Part shown: positions 17,376 through 26,266 of the stretch, piece by piece
Position numbering within the stretch: position 1 is the first letter of the stretch
Layout: each line of letters opens with the position of its first letter
Assembly (NCBI RefSeq): GCF_000725805.1
Contig: NZ_JOFT01000036.1
Location: 11,209 to 75,208 of the forward strand
Source of the DNA: Streptomyces xanthophaeus
GTDB taxonomy: Bacteria; Actinomycetota; Actinomycetes; Streptomycetales; Streptomycetaceae
Length of the DNA stretch: 64,000 nucleotides
Reading direction: 5' to 3'
Position numbers and translations under genes: made by a program
Notes under the pieces: generated by a model
Seen by the model: only the letters and a program-made list of their open reading frames with translations
Database searches by the model: none
Told to the model about the DNA's origin: nothing

Positions 17376-17950
17376 CGGGGCGTCCCAAATTCGCGAGGGC
17401 CGTATCCGGGCCGGGAGGTGTCCTCCTGCGGGAGGGCGTTGGCGGTCGACAGGAGCTGGAGCCCGAGCCGCAGCCGGCGGCGCGCCTCGTCCTCGCTGAT
17501 CTGGAGGTCGGCGGCGGCCTGCCGGTAGTCGCGCCGCTTGAAGTAGGCCAGTTCGAGCGCGGCCCGCAGCGGCGCGGGCATGGAGGTGACGATGTAGTCC
17601 GCGCGTGCGGCGGCGTTGGCGCTGCGCACCTTCTGCTCCAGCTCCTCGCGGGAGCCGCGGCCCAGTTCGGCCTGGCGCAGCCGGGCCACGGCCTGGCCCT
17701 GGGTGATCCGGGCGACCCAGGAGCGCATGGAGCCCTGTTTGGGGTCGTAGGCGTCCGGGTTCTCCCAGATGTAGCCGAAGACCTCGCGGGTGATCCGGTC
17801 CGCGGCCTTCTCGTCGCCCAGCACCCGGTGCGCGAGGCTGTGCACGAGCGAGGCGAAGCGGTCGTACAGCTCCCCGAGCGCGGCGGCCTCGCCGCGGGCG
17901 AGCCGCTGTTGCATGCGGCGGTCCCAGCGCGGTGGTACGTCCTTAGGCAT
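17372..17950 (-). CDS. RNA polymerase sigma-70 family (ECF-like) sigma factor
   Basis: A 192-aa sigma factor. Region 2 is LGELYDRFASLVHSLAHRVL through EVFGYIWENPDAYDPKQGSM (about residues 22-75). Region 4 is PLRAALELAYFKRRDYRQAA with a divergent recognition helix, EDEARRRLRLGLQLL. ATG 17950 (MPKDVPPRWDRRMQQRL) is chosen; the open frame runs 93 codons further but only into non-conserved sequence. It is coupled by a 4-bp overlap to the zinc-finger anti-sigma gene. The upstream 300 bp to the EF-hand gene (17951-18250) is the divergent promoter region; I found no convincing -10/-35 in it. Confidence 0.87.
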   Translation of the reverse strand: MPKDVPPRWDRRMQQRLARGEAAALGELYDRFASLVHSLAHRVLGDEKAADRITREVFGYIWENPDAYDPKQGSMRSWVARITQGQAVARLRQAELGRGSREELEQKVRSANAAARADYIVTSMPAPLRAALELAYFKRRDYRQAAADLQISEDEARRRLRLGLQLLSTANALPQEDTSRPGYGPREFGTPR

Positions 17951-18250
17951 CAGTGCCCCCAGCCGTGTGTCGACGCAACGAATGTAGTGGGCACATGGGG
18001 GCAGGCGCCCGTTTTGAGAGAACCTCGTCCAGGAAAGGTGCCGTGCGTGATAGGAGCGTGGCAGGGCGTGAACAGTGGTGCGGCCACCGGTGGATGGGCA
18101 CAGGTGTGCGCGCCCCGCCGCGCTCCCCGTGCGCGGGTTCGATGCGGCCACCTGCTTGACCGCTTCGCTTAACGCGCAGGCCACCGAGGCCGTACGCTCC
18201 TGCCTTGTCTTGATCTGAACCCACCGCACATGTGAAGGCGGAACGCCGAA

Positions 18251-18769
18251 ATGGACAGCGCAGAATACGAGCGCAAGATCGCCGCCCGATTCGCCACCTT
18301 CGACCAGGACGGGTCCGGCTATATCGACCGGGAGGACTTCAGTACGGCTGCGAAGGCCGTGCTGGCCGAATTCGGCACCGCCGCCCGGTCGGACAAGGGC
18401 CAGGCCGTCTTCGCGGGCGCCGAGGCGTTCTGGCAGGGGATGGCCGGCATCGCGGACGTCGACGGGGACCAGCGGGTGTCCCGCGAGGAGTTCATCACCG
18501 GGGCGGCGAAGCGGCTGCGGGACAGCCCGGACCGGTTCGCCGAGATCGCGCGGCCGTTCCTGCGGGCCGTGATCGCGGTGGCGGACGAGGACGGGGCCGG
18601 GGCGTCGCCGCCGGCCACCGCGCGGGTCCTGCGGGTCCTGGGGACCGCGCCGGAGCTGGCCGTGCAGGTGGCGGCGGCGCTGGACACCGACGGCGACGGC
18701 CGGATCTCGGAGGAGGAGATCCTGGCGGCGTTCGCGGGCTACTGCGGGGTGGAGGCCCCGGACGCGTAG
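18251..18769 (+). CDS. EF-hand calcium-binding protein (calerythrin/Cab type)
   Basis: A 172-aa protein with four EF-hand positions. Hand 1 is DQDGSGYIDRED from residue 18, hand 2 is DVDGDQRVSREE from 69, and hand 4 is DTDGDGRISEEE from 145; all have acidic residues at the chelating positions. Hand 3 (from about 112, DEDGAGASPP) has lost its central and last ligands and is probably dead. This layout fits the streptomycete Cab proteins and calerythrin, cytosolic calcium buffers or sensors linked to development. Start ATG 18251, with GAAGGCGGA 8-16 bp upstream. Confidence 0.92.
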   Translation: MDSAEYERKIAARFATFDQDGSGYIDREDFSTAAKAVLAEFGTAARSDKGQAVFAGAEAFWQGMAGIADVDGDQRVSREEFITGAAKRLRDSPDRFAEIARPFLRAVIAVADEDGAGASPPATARVLRVLGTAPELAVQVAAALDTDGDGRISEEEILAAFAGYCGVEAPDA

Positions 18770-18796
18770 CGCCCGTTCCCGGTGCTGTGACCGGTA

Positions 18797-20371
18797 CTAG
18801 CCCGCGGCTGCCCGGCTGTAGCGGTCGCGGAGCTGGTACTTCAGGACCTTGCGGAGGGCCTCGTTGCGGGGGAGCGCCTCCAGGAGTTCCAGCTGCTCCG
18901 GCAGTTTGTGGGTGGCCAGGCCCTGGGTGCGCAGGTACGCCGCGATCTGGGGCAGGGTCAGCGGGGCTGCTCCCGGGGGTTGTTCGACCACGGCGCAGAC
19001 GCGTTCGCCGCGGTCCGCGTCCGGGAGGCCGATGACCGCGACGTCGGCGATGCCCGGGAGCTGGTGGAGCAGGTCCTCGATCTCCTTGGCGGAGATGTTC
19101 TCGCCCTTGCGGATGATGACGTCCTTGCTGCGGCCGGTGAGGACCAGGTAGCCGTCCTGCGTGAGGTGGCCTAGGTCGCCGGTGATCAGGTAGCCGTCGG
19201 CGTCGAAGACCTCCGCGGAGCGGTCCGGGTCCAGGTAGCCCCGGCAGACCGCCTCTCCGCGCAGGCGCACCTCGCCGTCGGTGTCCGGGGGCAGCGGGGT
19301 GCCGTCCGGGGCCGTGATGCGGATGGACATGCCGGCCGGGGGGCGGCCCTCGGTGGCCGCCAGGTTCTCCGCGGTGTCGTCGGGGGCGCCCATGGTGATC
19401 ATCGGGACCTCGGTCATGCCGTAGCCGTGGGTCAGCTGGCAGCCCAGCTCGCGGACGACCGCGTGGTAGATCTCCGGCGGTTTGGGGGCCCCGCCGCCCG
19501 CCAGGAGGCGCAGGGTGGGGATGAGCGGGACGTCCGGGGCCTTGCGCTGCTCGGTGAGGAACATGGAGTAGAAGGCGGTCGAGCCGCCGGCCACCGTGAC
19601 CCCGTGGCGGCGGTAGCCGTCCAGGGCCGCGGGCATGGCGAACTTCTCGAAGAGGACCGCGGGGAAGCCGTACAGGAGCAGCATCACCAGGTAGTCCGGG
19701 CCGCCTATGTGCGCGTACGGGAAGGCGATCGACCCCGTGTCCGACGGGGTCAGGCGCAGGGCGTGGGCGAGGCAGGAGCCGCCCGCGATCAGGGACCGGT
19801 CGGTGTGCAGGACGCCCTTGGGGTCGGAGGTCGTGCCGGAGGTCCAGTAGATCCACCGGACGTCGGTGCCGTCGGCGGGGGGCGGCGGGAGGACGGCGGG
19901 GTCGCCGTCGGGCAGGTCCTCGTAGGCCTCGAAGACCCCGCGCGCGCCGAGGCGGGCGGCCATCGCGGTGTGGTCGTGGCCCCGCCAGACGCCGGGTACG
20001 GCGAAGAACTCGGCCTTGGACTCGCGCAGCGCGAAGCCGACCTCCCGGTCCCGGTAGAAGGGGATGACGGGGGACTGGACGGCGCCGATGCGGGCCAGGG
20101 CGGCTGAGAGCAGCACCGTCTCGATGCGGGTGGGCAGCTGCCAGGCGACGACCGTGCCGGGGCGCACGCCCGTGCCGTACAGGCCCGCGGCGACGCGTTC
20201 GGCGCGGTCGTGGAGTGCGCCGAAGGTCAGGCGGCGGTCGGCGGACGGGTCCGCCGGGGGCTCGTCGGCGGCCTCGATGAGGACGGTGGCGTCCGGGGTC
20301 AGCGCGGCGCGGCGGGCGATCAGTTCCCACAGGGTCGCGGACCGGCTCAGTTCCGTGGCGGTGTCCGTCAT
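18797..20371 (-). CDS. AMP-forming acyl-CoA synthetase (cyclohexanecarboxylate-CoA-ligase-like)
   Basis: It activates a carboxylic acid to its CoA thioester through an acyl-adenylate. The 524-aa ANL fold shows the P-loop YWTSGTTSDPKGV (about residue 170), HGYGMTEVPM, YLITGDLG, GRSKDVIIRKGEN and the C-terminal lysine segment PRNEALRKVLK. In the last motif the usual Gly before the catalytic Lys is replaced by Arg. It resembles CoA ligases for cyclic acids, but the substrate is not deducible. Its start is 27 bp from a CTGAC...GTCAG operator and it is divergent from the amidohydrolase operon, so both are probably controlled together. Confidence 0.9.
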   Translation of the reverse strand: MTDTATELSRSATLWELIARRAALTPDATVLIEAADEPPADPSADRRLTFGALHDRAERVAAGLYGTGVRPGTVVAWQLPTRIETVLLSAALARIGAVQSPVIPFYRDREVGFALRESKAEFFAVPGVWRGHDHTAMAARLGARGVFEAYEDLPDGDPAVLPPPPADGTDVRWIYWTSGTTSDPKGVLHTDRSLIAGGSCLAHALRLTPSDTGSIAFPYAHIGGPDYLVMLLLYGFPAVLFEKFAMPAALDGYRRHGVTVAGGSTAFYSMFLTEQRKAPDVPLIPTLRLLAGGGAPKPPEIYHAVVRELGCQLTHGYGMTEVPMITMGAPDDTAENLAATEGRPPAGMSIRITAPDGTPLPPDTDGEVRLRGEAVCRGYLDPDRSAEVFDADGYLITGDLGHLTQDGYLVLTGRSKDVIIRKGENISAKEIEDLLHQLPGIADVAVIGLPDADRGERVCAVVEQPPGAAPLTLPQIAAYLRTQGLATHKLPEQLELLEALPRNEALRKVLKYQLRDRYSRAAAG

Positions 20372-20397
20372 CCCGGACCTCCCGTTGGCCGAAGTAG

Positions 20398-20412
20398 CTG
20401 ACGGATAGTCAG
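20398..20412. promoter_or_regulatory. Operator 1: CTGACGGATAGTCAG
   Basis: A 15-bp palindrome of the recurrent family, 27 bp upstream of the acyl-CoA synthetase start (minus strand) in the divergent region with the amidohydrolase operon. It is identical to operator 11 at 56092. Confidence 0.8.
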
Positions 20413-20475
20413 ATCAAGCGGAGAGCGTAGGGCGCCGACGCTTGCCGGTCCAGAGGTGGCGGGGCTAGCTTGTTT

Positions 20476-20490
20476 CTGACGATCCATCAG
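20476..20490. promoter_or_regulatory. Operator 2: CTGACGATCCATCAG
   Basis: The second copy in the same divergent region, ending 15 bp before the amidohydrolase ATG and overlapping the space where the Shine-Dalgarno begins. It has one mismatch in the right arm. Confidence 0.75.
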
Positions 20491-20505
20491 ATTGAGGAGA
20501 CGGTC

Positions 20506-21699
20506 ATGGAACTGGATTTGCCTCGGATCATCAGCGTCGACGACCACGTGATCGAGCCCGCCCACCTCTTCGACGTCTGGCTGCCGGCCAAGTACCGCGA
20601 CCGCGGACCCAAGCCCCTCACCGCGGGCATCGGCGAGCTGGCGTACACGGGCGGCAAGTACGTGATCACCATGGACCCCGACGGCCCGCCCACCGACTGG
20701 TGGATCTACGAGGACCTGAAGTTCCCGTACAAGCGCAACATCGCCGCCGTCGGCTTCGACCGGGACGACATGACCCTGGAGGGGATCACCCGCGAGGAGA
20801 TGCGCCGCGGCTGCTGGGACCCCAAGGCACGGCTGCTCGACATGGACCTCAACCACGTCGAGGCGTCCCTGTGCTTCCCGACCTTCCCGCGCTTCTGCGG
20901 CCAGACCTTCGCCGAGGCCCACGACAAGGAAGTGGCGCTCGCCTGCGTGCGCGCCTACAACGACTGGATGGTCGAGGAGTGGTGCGGCGACAGCGGCGGC
21001 CGGCTCATCCCGCTGTGCATCATCCCCCTGTGGGACATCGACCTCGCCGTCGCCGAGATCCGGCGCAACGCGGCCCGCGGGGTCCGCGCGGTCACCTTCT
21101 CCGAGATCCCGACCTACCTCGGACTGCCGTCCATCCACTCCGGCTACTGGGACCCCTTCTTCGCCGTCTGCCAGGAGACCGGCACGGTGGTCAACATGCA
21201 CATCGGGTCCAGCTCGCAGATGCCCGCGGCCTCCCCCGACGCACCGCCCGCGGTCCAGGCCGCGCTCAGCTTCAACAACGCCATGGCCTCGATGATGGAC
21301 TTCCTCTTCAGCGGGGTCCTGGTGAAGTTCCCGACGCTCAAGCTCGCCTACAGCGAGGGCCAGATGGGCTGGATCCCGTACGCCCTCGAACGCGCCGACG
21401 ACGTGTGGCGCGAGCACCGCGCCTGGGGCGGGGTCAAGGACCTGATCCCCGAGCCGCCGTCCACCTACTACTACCGGCAGATGTTCTGCTGCTTCTTCCG
21501 CGACAAGCACGGGATCGCCTCGCTCGACGTGGTGGGCCGCGACAACGCCACCTTCGAGACCGACTACCCGCACGTGGACTCGACCTTCCCGCACACCAAG
21601 GAGGTCGCCCTCGACCACGTGAAGGGCCTCGACGAGGAGACCGTCTACAAACTGATGCGCGGCAACGCCATCCGCATGCTCGGCCTGGACCTGACCTGA
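20506..21699 (+). CDS. Amidohydrolase-2 family metal-dependent hydrolase (copy 1)
   Basis: A 397-aa TIM-barrel protein (MELDLPRIISVDDHVIEP). The metal-site pattern of the family is visible: SVDDHVIEP at the N-terminus, a barrel His in VVNMHIGSSS, and the C-terminal Asp in FETDYPHVDSTFPH. Relatives include decarboxylases and hydrolases of cyclic acids (family knowledge). The reaction here is unknown, but the operon with two acyl-CoA dehydrogenases suggests ring or side-chain catabolism. A closely similar paralogue is at 62593. ATG 20506 follows GAGGAGA; the stop overlaps the next start (TGATG). Confidence 0.88.
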   Translation: MELDLPRIISVDDHVIEPAHLFDVWLPAKYRDRGPKPLTAGIGELAYTGGKYVITMDPDGPPTDWWIYEDLKFPYKRNIAAVGFDRDDMTLEGITREEMRRGCWDPKARLLDMDLNHVEASLCFPTFPRFCGQTFAEAHDKEVALACVRAYNDWMVEEWCGDSGGRLIPLCIIPLWDIDLAVAEIRRNAARGVRAVTFSEIPTYLGLPSIHSGYWDPFFAVCQETGTVVNMHIGSSSQMPAASPDAPPAVQAALSFNNAMASMMDFLFSGVLVKFPTLKLAYSEGQMGWIPYALERADDVWREHRAWGGVKDLIPEPPSTYYYRQMFCCFFRDKHGIASLDVVGRDNATFETDYPHVDSTFPHTKEVALDHVKGLDEETVYKLMRGNAIRMLGLDLT

Positions 21700-22853
21700 T
21701 GGACCTGACGTACACGCAGGAGGAACGGGAGTTCCGCGCCCGCCTGCGCGAGTGGCTCGCCAAGGCCCTGCCCGAGCTGCCCGCCAGGCCCTCACCGGAC
21801 GACTGGCCGGGGCGGCGGGCCTACGACCTCGGCTGGCAGCGCAGGCTGTACGAGGCCGGGTACGCGGGCCTGCACTGGCCCGTGGACGCCGGCGGGCGCG
21901 GAGCCACCCCGACCCAGCACCTGATCTTCCTGGAGGAGACCGAGCGCGCGGGTGCCCCGTACGTCGGTGCGAACTTCGTCGGCCTGCTGCACGCCGGGCC
22001 GACCGTCGCCGCCGAGGGCACGGCCGAGCAGCGCTCGCGCTGGCTGCCGCCGGTGCTGCGCGGCGACGAGGTGTGGTGCCAGGGCTTCAGCGAACCGGAC
22101 GCGGGCTCCGACCTGGCCGCCCTGCGCACCCGGGCGGTGCGCGACGGCGACGAGTACGTGATCACCGGGTCGAAGATCTGGACCTCGCACGCCGAGGTCG
22201 CCGACTGGTGCGAACTGCTGGTCCGCACGGACCCCGACGCGCCCAAGCACCGGGGCATCAGCTGGCTGGCCATGCGGATGGACGCGCCGGGCGTGACGGT
22301 CCGGCCGCTGCGCACGCTCGCCGGGTCCACCGAGTTCGCGCAGGTGTTCCTCGACGGGGTACGGGTCCCGGTCGCCGACCGGGTCGGCGCGGAGAACGAC
22401 GGCTGGCGGGTCACCATGGTCACCCTGTCCTTCGAACGGGGCACCGCCTTCGTCGGGGAGGTCGTGGCCTGCCGCCGCACCCTGGCCGCCCTCGCCCGCC
22501 GGGCCAGGGCCAACGGCCGCTGGGACGACCCGGTGCTGCGGCGCAGGCTCGGGCGGCTGTACGGGGAGTTCGGCGCGCTGTGGCGCCTGACGCAGTGGAA
22601 CGTCAGCGAGGCGGAGAGCTCGGGCGGGGTCCCGGGCACCGGCGGATCCGTCTTCAAGCTGGCCTACTCGCACGCCCGCCAGGAGCTCTACGACACGGCC
22701 GCGGAGGTCCTGGGACCCGAGTCCCTCTCGCTGGAGGAGGAGTGGGCGCTGGAGCGCCTGTCCTCGCTCTCGTACACCATCGCGGCGGGCACCTCGCAGA
22801 TCCAGCAGAACATCGTCGCCGAGCGCATCCTCGGCCTCCCGAAGGGCCGGTGA
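21699..22853 (+). CDS. Acyl-CoA dehydrogenase, alpha-type subunit (ACAD 1)
   Basis: A 384-aa FAD-dependent acyl-CoA dehydrogenase: QGFSEPDAGSDLAALRTRAV, SKIWTSHAEVADWCELLVRT and C-terminal AAGTSQIQQNIVAERILGLP. The usual YEGT catalytic-Glu loop reads AAGT, so the canonical base is absent, as in the FadE26/FadE28-like half of heteromeric steroid-type ACADs (family knowledge). It overlaps the amidohydrolase stop at TGATG and is coupled to ACAD 2 by GTGA, which suggests an alpha2beta2 enzyme with that gene. It would oxidise an acyl-CoA to the enoyl-CoA. Confidence 0.92.
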   Translation: MDLTYTQEEREFRARLREWLAKALPELPARPSPDDWPGRRAYDLGWQRRLYEAGYAGLHWPVDAGGRGATPTQHLIFLEETERAGAPYVGANFVGLLHAGPTVAAEGTAEQRSRWLPPVLRGDEVWCQGFSEPDAGSDLAALRTRAVRDGDEYVITGSKIWTSHAEVADWCELLVRTDPDAPKHRGISWLAMRMDAPGVTVRPLRTLAGSTEFAQVFLDGVRVPVADRVGAENDGWRVTMVTLSFERGTAFVGEVVACRRTLAALARRARANGRWDDPVLRRRLGRLYGEFGALWRLTQWNVSEAESSGGVPGTGGSVFKLAYSHARQELYDTAAEVLGPESLSLEEEWALERLSSLSYTIAAGTSQIQQNIVAERILGLPKGR

Positions 22854-23797
22854 GGGGCGTGCACTTCCAGCCGACCGAGGAGCAGCGGGACCTGCGGGCG
22901 GGCGTACGGGACCTGCTGGCGGGCCGGTACGGGCGCGAGGCCCTGCGGGCGTCGGTGGACCGGGCGTCGGTGGACACCGGGACCGCGGTCGACCGCACCC
23001 TGTGGCGGGAACTCGGCGCGGCGGGCTTCTTCGCGCTGCGGCTGCCCGAGTCCGCCGGGGGAGTGGGGCTCGGCCTCCCGGAGGCGGTGCTCGTCTTCGA
23101 GGAGGCCGGACGGGCGCTGGTACCGGGGCCGCTGGTGGCCACGCACCTGGCCGCCGGGGTGGTGCCGGGGGCCGCCGAGGGGACCGCCGTGGTGACGGCC
23201 TTCGACCTCGGGGGCCCGCTGGTGGCGTACCTGGGGGAGGCGGACGCGGTGCTGGGCGCCGGGGCGCTCCCGCCCGGGGAGCCGGTGCGTTCGGCGGACC
23301 CGCTGACACCGCTGCACCGGGTGTCCGCGTACGGGGACTGCGCGGCGTACCGGGAGACCGGCGCGCTGCTGACGGCGGCGCTCCAGCTCGGCAGTGCACT
23401 GCGGACGGTGGAGCTGGCGGTGGGCTACGCCCGCGAGCGCGAGCAGTTCGGGCAGCCGATCGGAGCCTTCCAGGCGGTCAAGCACCTGTGCGCGCAGATG
23501 CTGGTGCGGGCCGAGGTGGCCCGTACGGCGGTCTACGCGGCCGCCGTGACCGGGGACGCGGGTGAGGGGGCGGGGGCCAAGCTGCTGGCCGACGAGGCGG
23601 CCGTGCGCAATGCCCGGGACTGTCTCCAGGTGCACGGCGGGATGGGCTTCACCTGGGAGGCCGATGTGCACCTGCACCTCAAACGGGCCTGGGTGCGGGC
23701 CGGGCAGTGGCGGACCGGGGCGGAGGCGGAGGAACTGCTGGCGGCGGAACTGCTGGACGCGGCGGAGGCCGGGGAGACGGCGGACACCGGGCGGTAG
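22850..23797 (+). CDS. Acyl-CoA dehydrogenase, beta-type subunit (ACAD 2)
   Basis: A 315-aa short acyl-CoA dehydrogenase-like protein with YAREREQFGQPIGAFQAVKH and the C-terminal HGGMGFTWEADVHLHLKRAW motif seen in FadE27/FadE29-type partner subunits. The substrate-binding N-terminal half is shortened relative to ACAD 1. GTG 22850 overlaps the ACAD 1 stop; GTG 22859 is a possible alternative start. It most likely forms a heterotetramer with ACAD 1. It is the last gene of the amidohydrolase operon. Confidence 0.88.
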   Translation: MRGVHFQPTEEQRDLRAGVRDLLAGRYGREALRASVDRASVDTGTAVDRTLWRELGAAGFFALRLPESAGGVGLGLPEAVLVFEEAGRALVPGPLVATHLAAGVVPGAAEGTAVVTAFDLGGPLVAYLGEADAVLGAGALPPGEPVRSADPLTPLHRVSAYGDCAAYRETGALLTAALQLGSALRTVELAVGYAREREQFGQPIGAFQAVKHLCAQMLVRAEVARTAVYAAAVTGDAGEGAGAKLLADEAAVRNARDCLQVHGGMGFTWEADVHLHLKRAWVRAGQWRTGAEAEELLAAELLDAAEAGETADTGR

Positions 23798-24128
23798 CGG
23801 GCGGTGACGCAGAGGTACGGGAGGGCACGGGAGTGACGCCGCGGGACGCATGTCCGATTACAGAGAGTTGATATCGGTTTGTGTCCTTCGTCCGCCGCAT
23901 TACGGACCGGAGGCGGGGGCCAGCTCCGGTACGCTCCCACGAATGCGAGCGGTTGAGCGGCGCAGGCGTCGCACAGTATGCACCACGCCCAGTCCTTCGC
24001 GCGCGAATATGCCCGAAGCGCTTGTTGTCGTGACTGTATGTCAACGATGCTGCTCCGCAAGGGGATCACACTGGGTGATCCCATCCTGTCGCGAGGCGAA
24101 GTGTCCGCCGGTTCGGATGGTGTGAGCG
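23798..24128. other. 331-bp intergenic region with an 8-bp inverted repeat
   Basis: No gene is supported here; the short open frames lack RBS and codon bias. It contains an inverted repeat GGGATCAC/GTGATCCC (24062-24069 and 24075-24082) 46 bp before the ATPase start, which may be an operator. This is the leader of the HATPase gene. Confidence 0.5.
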
Positions 24129-24602
24129 GTGCAGGTGCTTCAGGTTCAGCTGGAGGTAGGGCCGGATCCCGCCGAGGTCGGCCGGGCCCGCCGGTGGGCG
24201 CGGTCCAGGCTCGCGGGGTCGGGCATAGGGGACGACGAGCCGCTCGCTGAGACGCTGATCCTGCTGATCTCGGAGCTGGTCACCAATGCGGTCGTGCACA
24301 CGGGCTGTCCGGCCGTGCTGAGGATGTTGTTCGGGGAGCCGGGCGTACGGGTCGAGGTCGCCGACGCCAGTGACCGGGCACCGGCTCGCAGGCAGGCCGC
24401 CGGGGACGACACGGGCGGCCGCGGCCTGGAGCTGGTGGACGGCCTGGCGGACCGCTGGGGCTGGCAGCGCGAGGGCGCGGGCAAGCGGATCTGGTGCGAG
24501 ATCGACCGGGCCGAGAAGACGGCGTCGGACTGCGCCGGCGACGGGCCCGAGACGGTGCCGGAACAATACGGCCCGGTGCGGGAACCGCGCGTGTACCTCT
24601 AA
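24129..24602 (+). CDS. ATP-binding protein of the RsbW/HATPase_c_2 anti-sigma kinase type
   Basis: A 157-aa GHKL ATPase. The N-box is ISELVTNAVVHTG (about residues 46-58) and a glycine-rich G2 segment reads GGRGLELVDGLADRWGW (about 97-113). Such small ATPases are common regulatory proteins in streptomycetes, acting on sigma factors or anti-sigma antagonists by phosphorylation or sequestration. No partner gene is adjacent. The start is GTG 24129, and the C-terminal ~30 residues are a variable tail. Confidence 0.85.
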   Translation: MQVLQVQLEVGPDPAEVGRARRWARSRLAGSGIGDDEPLAETLILLISELVTNAVVHTGCPAVLRMLFGEPGVRVEVADASDRAPARRQAAGDDTGGRGLELVDGLADRWGWQREGAGKRIWCEIDRAEKTASDCAGDGPETVPEQYGPVREPRVYL

Positions 24603-24760
24603 CGAGGTGTTGACGCATCGTCACCTATTGATCACCCTGGTGTGGAGCGATTCGACGCGAGGGGACGCCAAGGACAGGCCTTGACGAGTGCGGGTCGCGG
24701 GGTGGCGGCCGCCGTGCCGCGCTCGGGGCGTGCATGCGCGCCGCCGCCACCCGCAAGCCT

Positions 24761-24782
24761 CTGCGGGCCCTGGGGCCCGCAG
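24761..24782. terminator. Hairpin between convergent HATPase and small membrane-protein genes
   Basis: A 9-bp inverted repeat (24761-24769 and 24774-24782) with a 4-base loop lies in the 267-bp gene-free gap 24603-24869. Confidence 0.55.
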
Positions 24783-24869
24783 GCCGCAGGGCCTTGGGCC
24801 GTGTGGACGTCCCGGCGTCGTCAGCAGCCGCCGGTGCCGGGTGGGGAAGGCCGGCACCGGCGGGGTGGG

Positions 24870-25289
24870 TCAGGCGACCGGCTGGCCCGTGAGGAGGCCG
24901 AGGAGGTGGTCCGACTCGGTGCGCCAGATGCGGTGGACGTTCATCCGCGTCGGGTTCTGCTGGCCCGGGAGCTGCATCCGGAAGTTGCTCCACACGGTGT
25001 TGCGATTGACCTCCGAGATGATGCCCGCCGCCTGGTCGGCGGGGATCGCGAAGGCTATCTCCTGCGGGCGGTTGCTCATCCGGCTCGCCTTGTGCACCAC
25101 CACGGCCTGTTCGGTCACGGTGATGAAGTAGTAGGTGAGGAACGCCTGGCCGATCAGGCCGAGCATGCTCATCAGCCAGACGCTGGGACCGGCGACGGCC
25201 TGGATGGTGACGAGGGGGCGGTCGGCAGGGTTGGCCTGGGTGATGGCTTCTGCGACCTGCTGCTGGATCGTGGCCTTCTTGATGGCCAT
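24870..25289 (-). CDS. Small single-pass membrane protein of unknown function
   Basis: A 139-aa protein starting MAIKKATIQQQVAEAITQAN at ATG 25289, preceded by AGGAG at good spacing. One hydrophobic segment (VWLMSMLGLIGQAFLTYYFI, about residues 37-56) is followed by a basic soluble domain, VVVHKASRMSNRPQEIAFAI. The segment reads like a PH-like or lipid-facing domain, but no family was recognised. It is followed 102 bp upstream by an LppU-like gene in the same orientation; the two may be co-expressed. Confidence 0.75.
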   Translation of the reverse strand: MAIKKATIQQQVAEAITQANPADRPLVTIQAVAGPSVWLMSMLGLIGQAFLTYYFITVTEQAVVVHKASRMSNRPQEIAFAIPADQAAGIISEVNRNTVWSNFRMQLPGQQNPTRMNVHRIWRTESDHLLGLLTGQPVA

Positions 25290-25391
25290 GGGGGACTCCT
25301 GAGCGGGGGGAACGCGGCCCCCGGCGGTCGGGGGCAACGCAGGGTACCGGGACCCGGAACGGGCCGGTGGGGAGGGGGCGCGGGGCGCGGC

Positions 25392-26114
25392 TTACGCCTT
25401 GCCGCCGCAGATCACGTCGTAGGGGCGGCCGACGGCCATGGTCAGCTGCATGGGCTCGGTGGTGCCCGACGGGCACTCGTTCTTCGTCTTCACGAGGCCG
25501 AGCACCTTGAAGGTGCCCGCGCCGCCCGTGGCGCAGGCGACCTCCTGGGCCTGGTCGGTGACGCAGTCGCCCTTCACCAGCTGGCCGCCGCCGGCACCCG
25601 CGTCGCCGGGGTGGTCCTCGGACAGGTTGCGGCCGCAGACGGTGTTGGTGGGGATCCCGCTCTTCTTGCCGCCGCCGTAGGAGATGCTGACCTCGATCAT
25701 GAGGTCGGTGCCGGGCGGGCACTGGATGGACCCCGGCAGGATGCTGGCGTCCTTGATGTCGATGGCCTTGAAGGTGGCGCCGGAGGCGGAGCAGCTCTGC
25801 GGGCGGAACCCGTCGGGCTTGTTGTCCGGGTCCGGGCCGCCGCAGTCGCCGACCTTCCACGAACTGGAGGTGTCCGAGGAGGACTCGGGGGAGCCGGGGT
25901 CGGCGGCCGAGGGCTTGGCGGACGGGGACGCCGTGGGGGAGGAGGACTTCGAGGACTTGCCGTCGTCGCCGAGCCACTGCGAGACGCCGTAGATGCCGCC
26001 GACGACCAGGGCGACGGTCAGGAAGCCGGCCAGGCCGCCGCCGGAGCGCCGCCTGGGGGGCTGGGGCTGGGGCTGCGGCGGCGGCGGTGGCGATACCGCG
26101 TAGGGGTTGGACAT
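25392..26114 (-). CDS. LppU/SCO3897-like Cys-rich membrane-anchored surface protein
   Basis: A 240-aa protein starting MSNPYAVSPPPPPQPQPQPP after AGGAGGAG. The cytoplasmic part is Pro-rich, then one transmembrane helix (FLTVALVVGGIYGVSQWLG, about residues 33-51), a Ser/Pro/Ala linker, and an outside domain. The outside domain has two half-repeats, each beginning GDC (WKVGDCGGPD, LVKGDCVTDQ) and each with further cysteines (PQSCS, IQCPPG, TVCGRN; VACAT, NECPSG, VICGGK) that probably form disulphides. This arrangement matches the actinobacterial LppU/SCO3897 family (by eye). Function unknown; the location is the outer membrane face. Confidence 0.78.
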   Translation of the reverse strand: MSNPYAVSPPPPPQPQPQPPRRRSGGGLAGFLTVALVVGGIYGVSQWLGDDGKSSKSSSPTASPSAKPSAADPGSPESSSDTSSSWKVGDCGGPDPDNKPDGFRPQSCSASGATFKAIDIKDASILPGSIQCPPGTDLMIEVSISYGGGKKSGIPTNTVCGRNLSEDHPGDAGAGGGQLVKGDCVTDQAQEVACATGGAGTFKVLGLVKTKNECPSGTTEPMQLTMAVGRPYDVICGGKA

Positions 26115-26266
26115 GCGCTCCTCCTGGGGGGCGGCTGGTGGGGACGGGGGTGTGACGCGCCGACAGTGACGCGTCATGGACACCTCATGGTTCCACGGCC
26201 GGTCCGACTCTTTTCAGCCACCCGGACCCCAGGCTTTCGGTCATCCTCCCGCCGGCGCCCGCGGGG

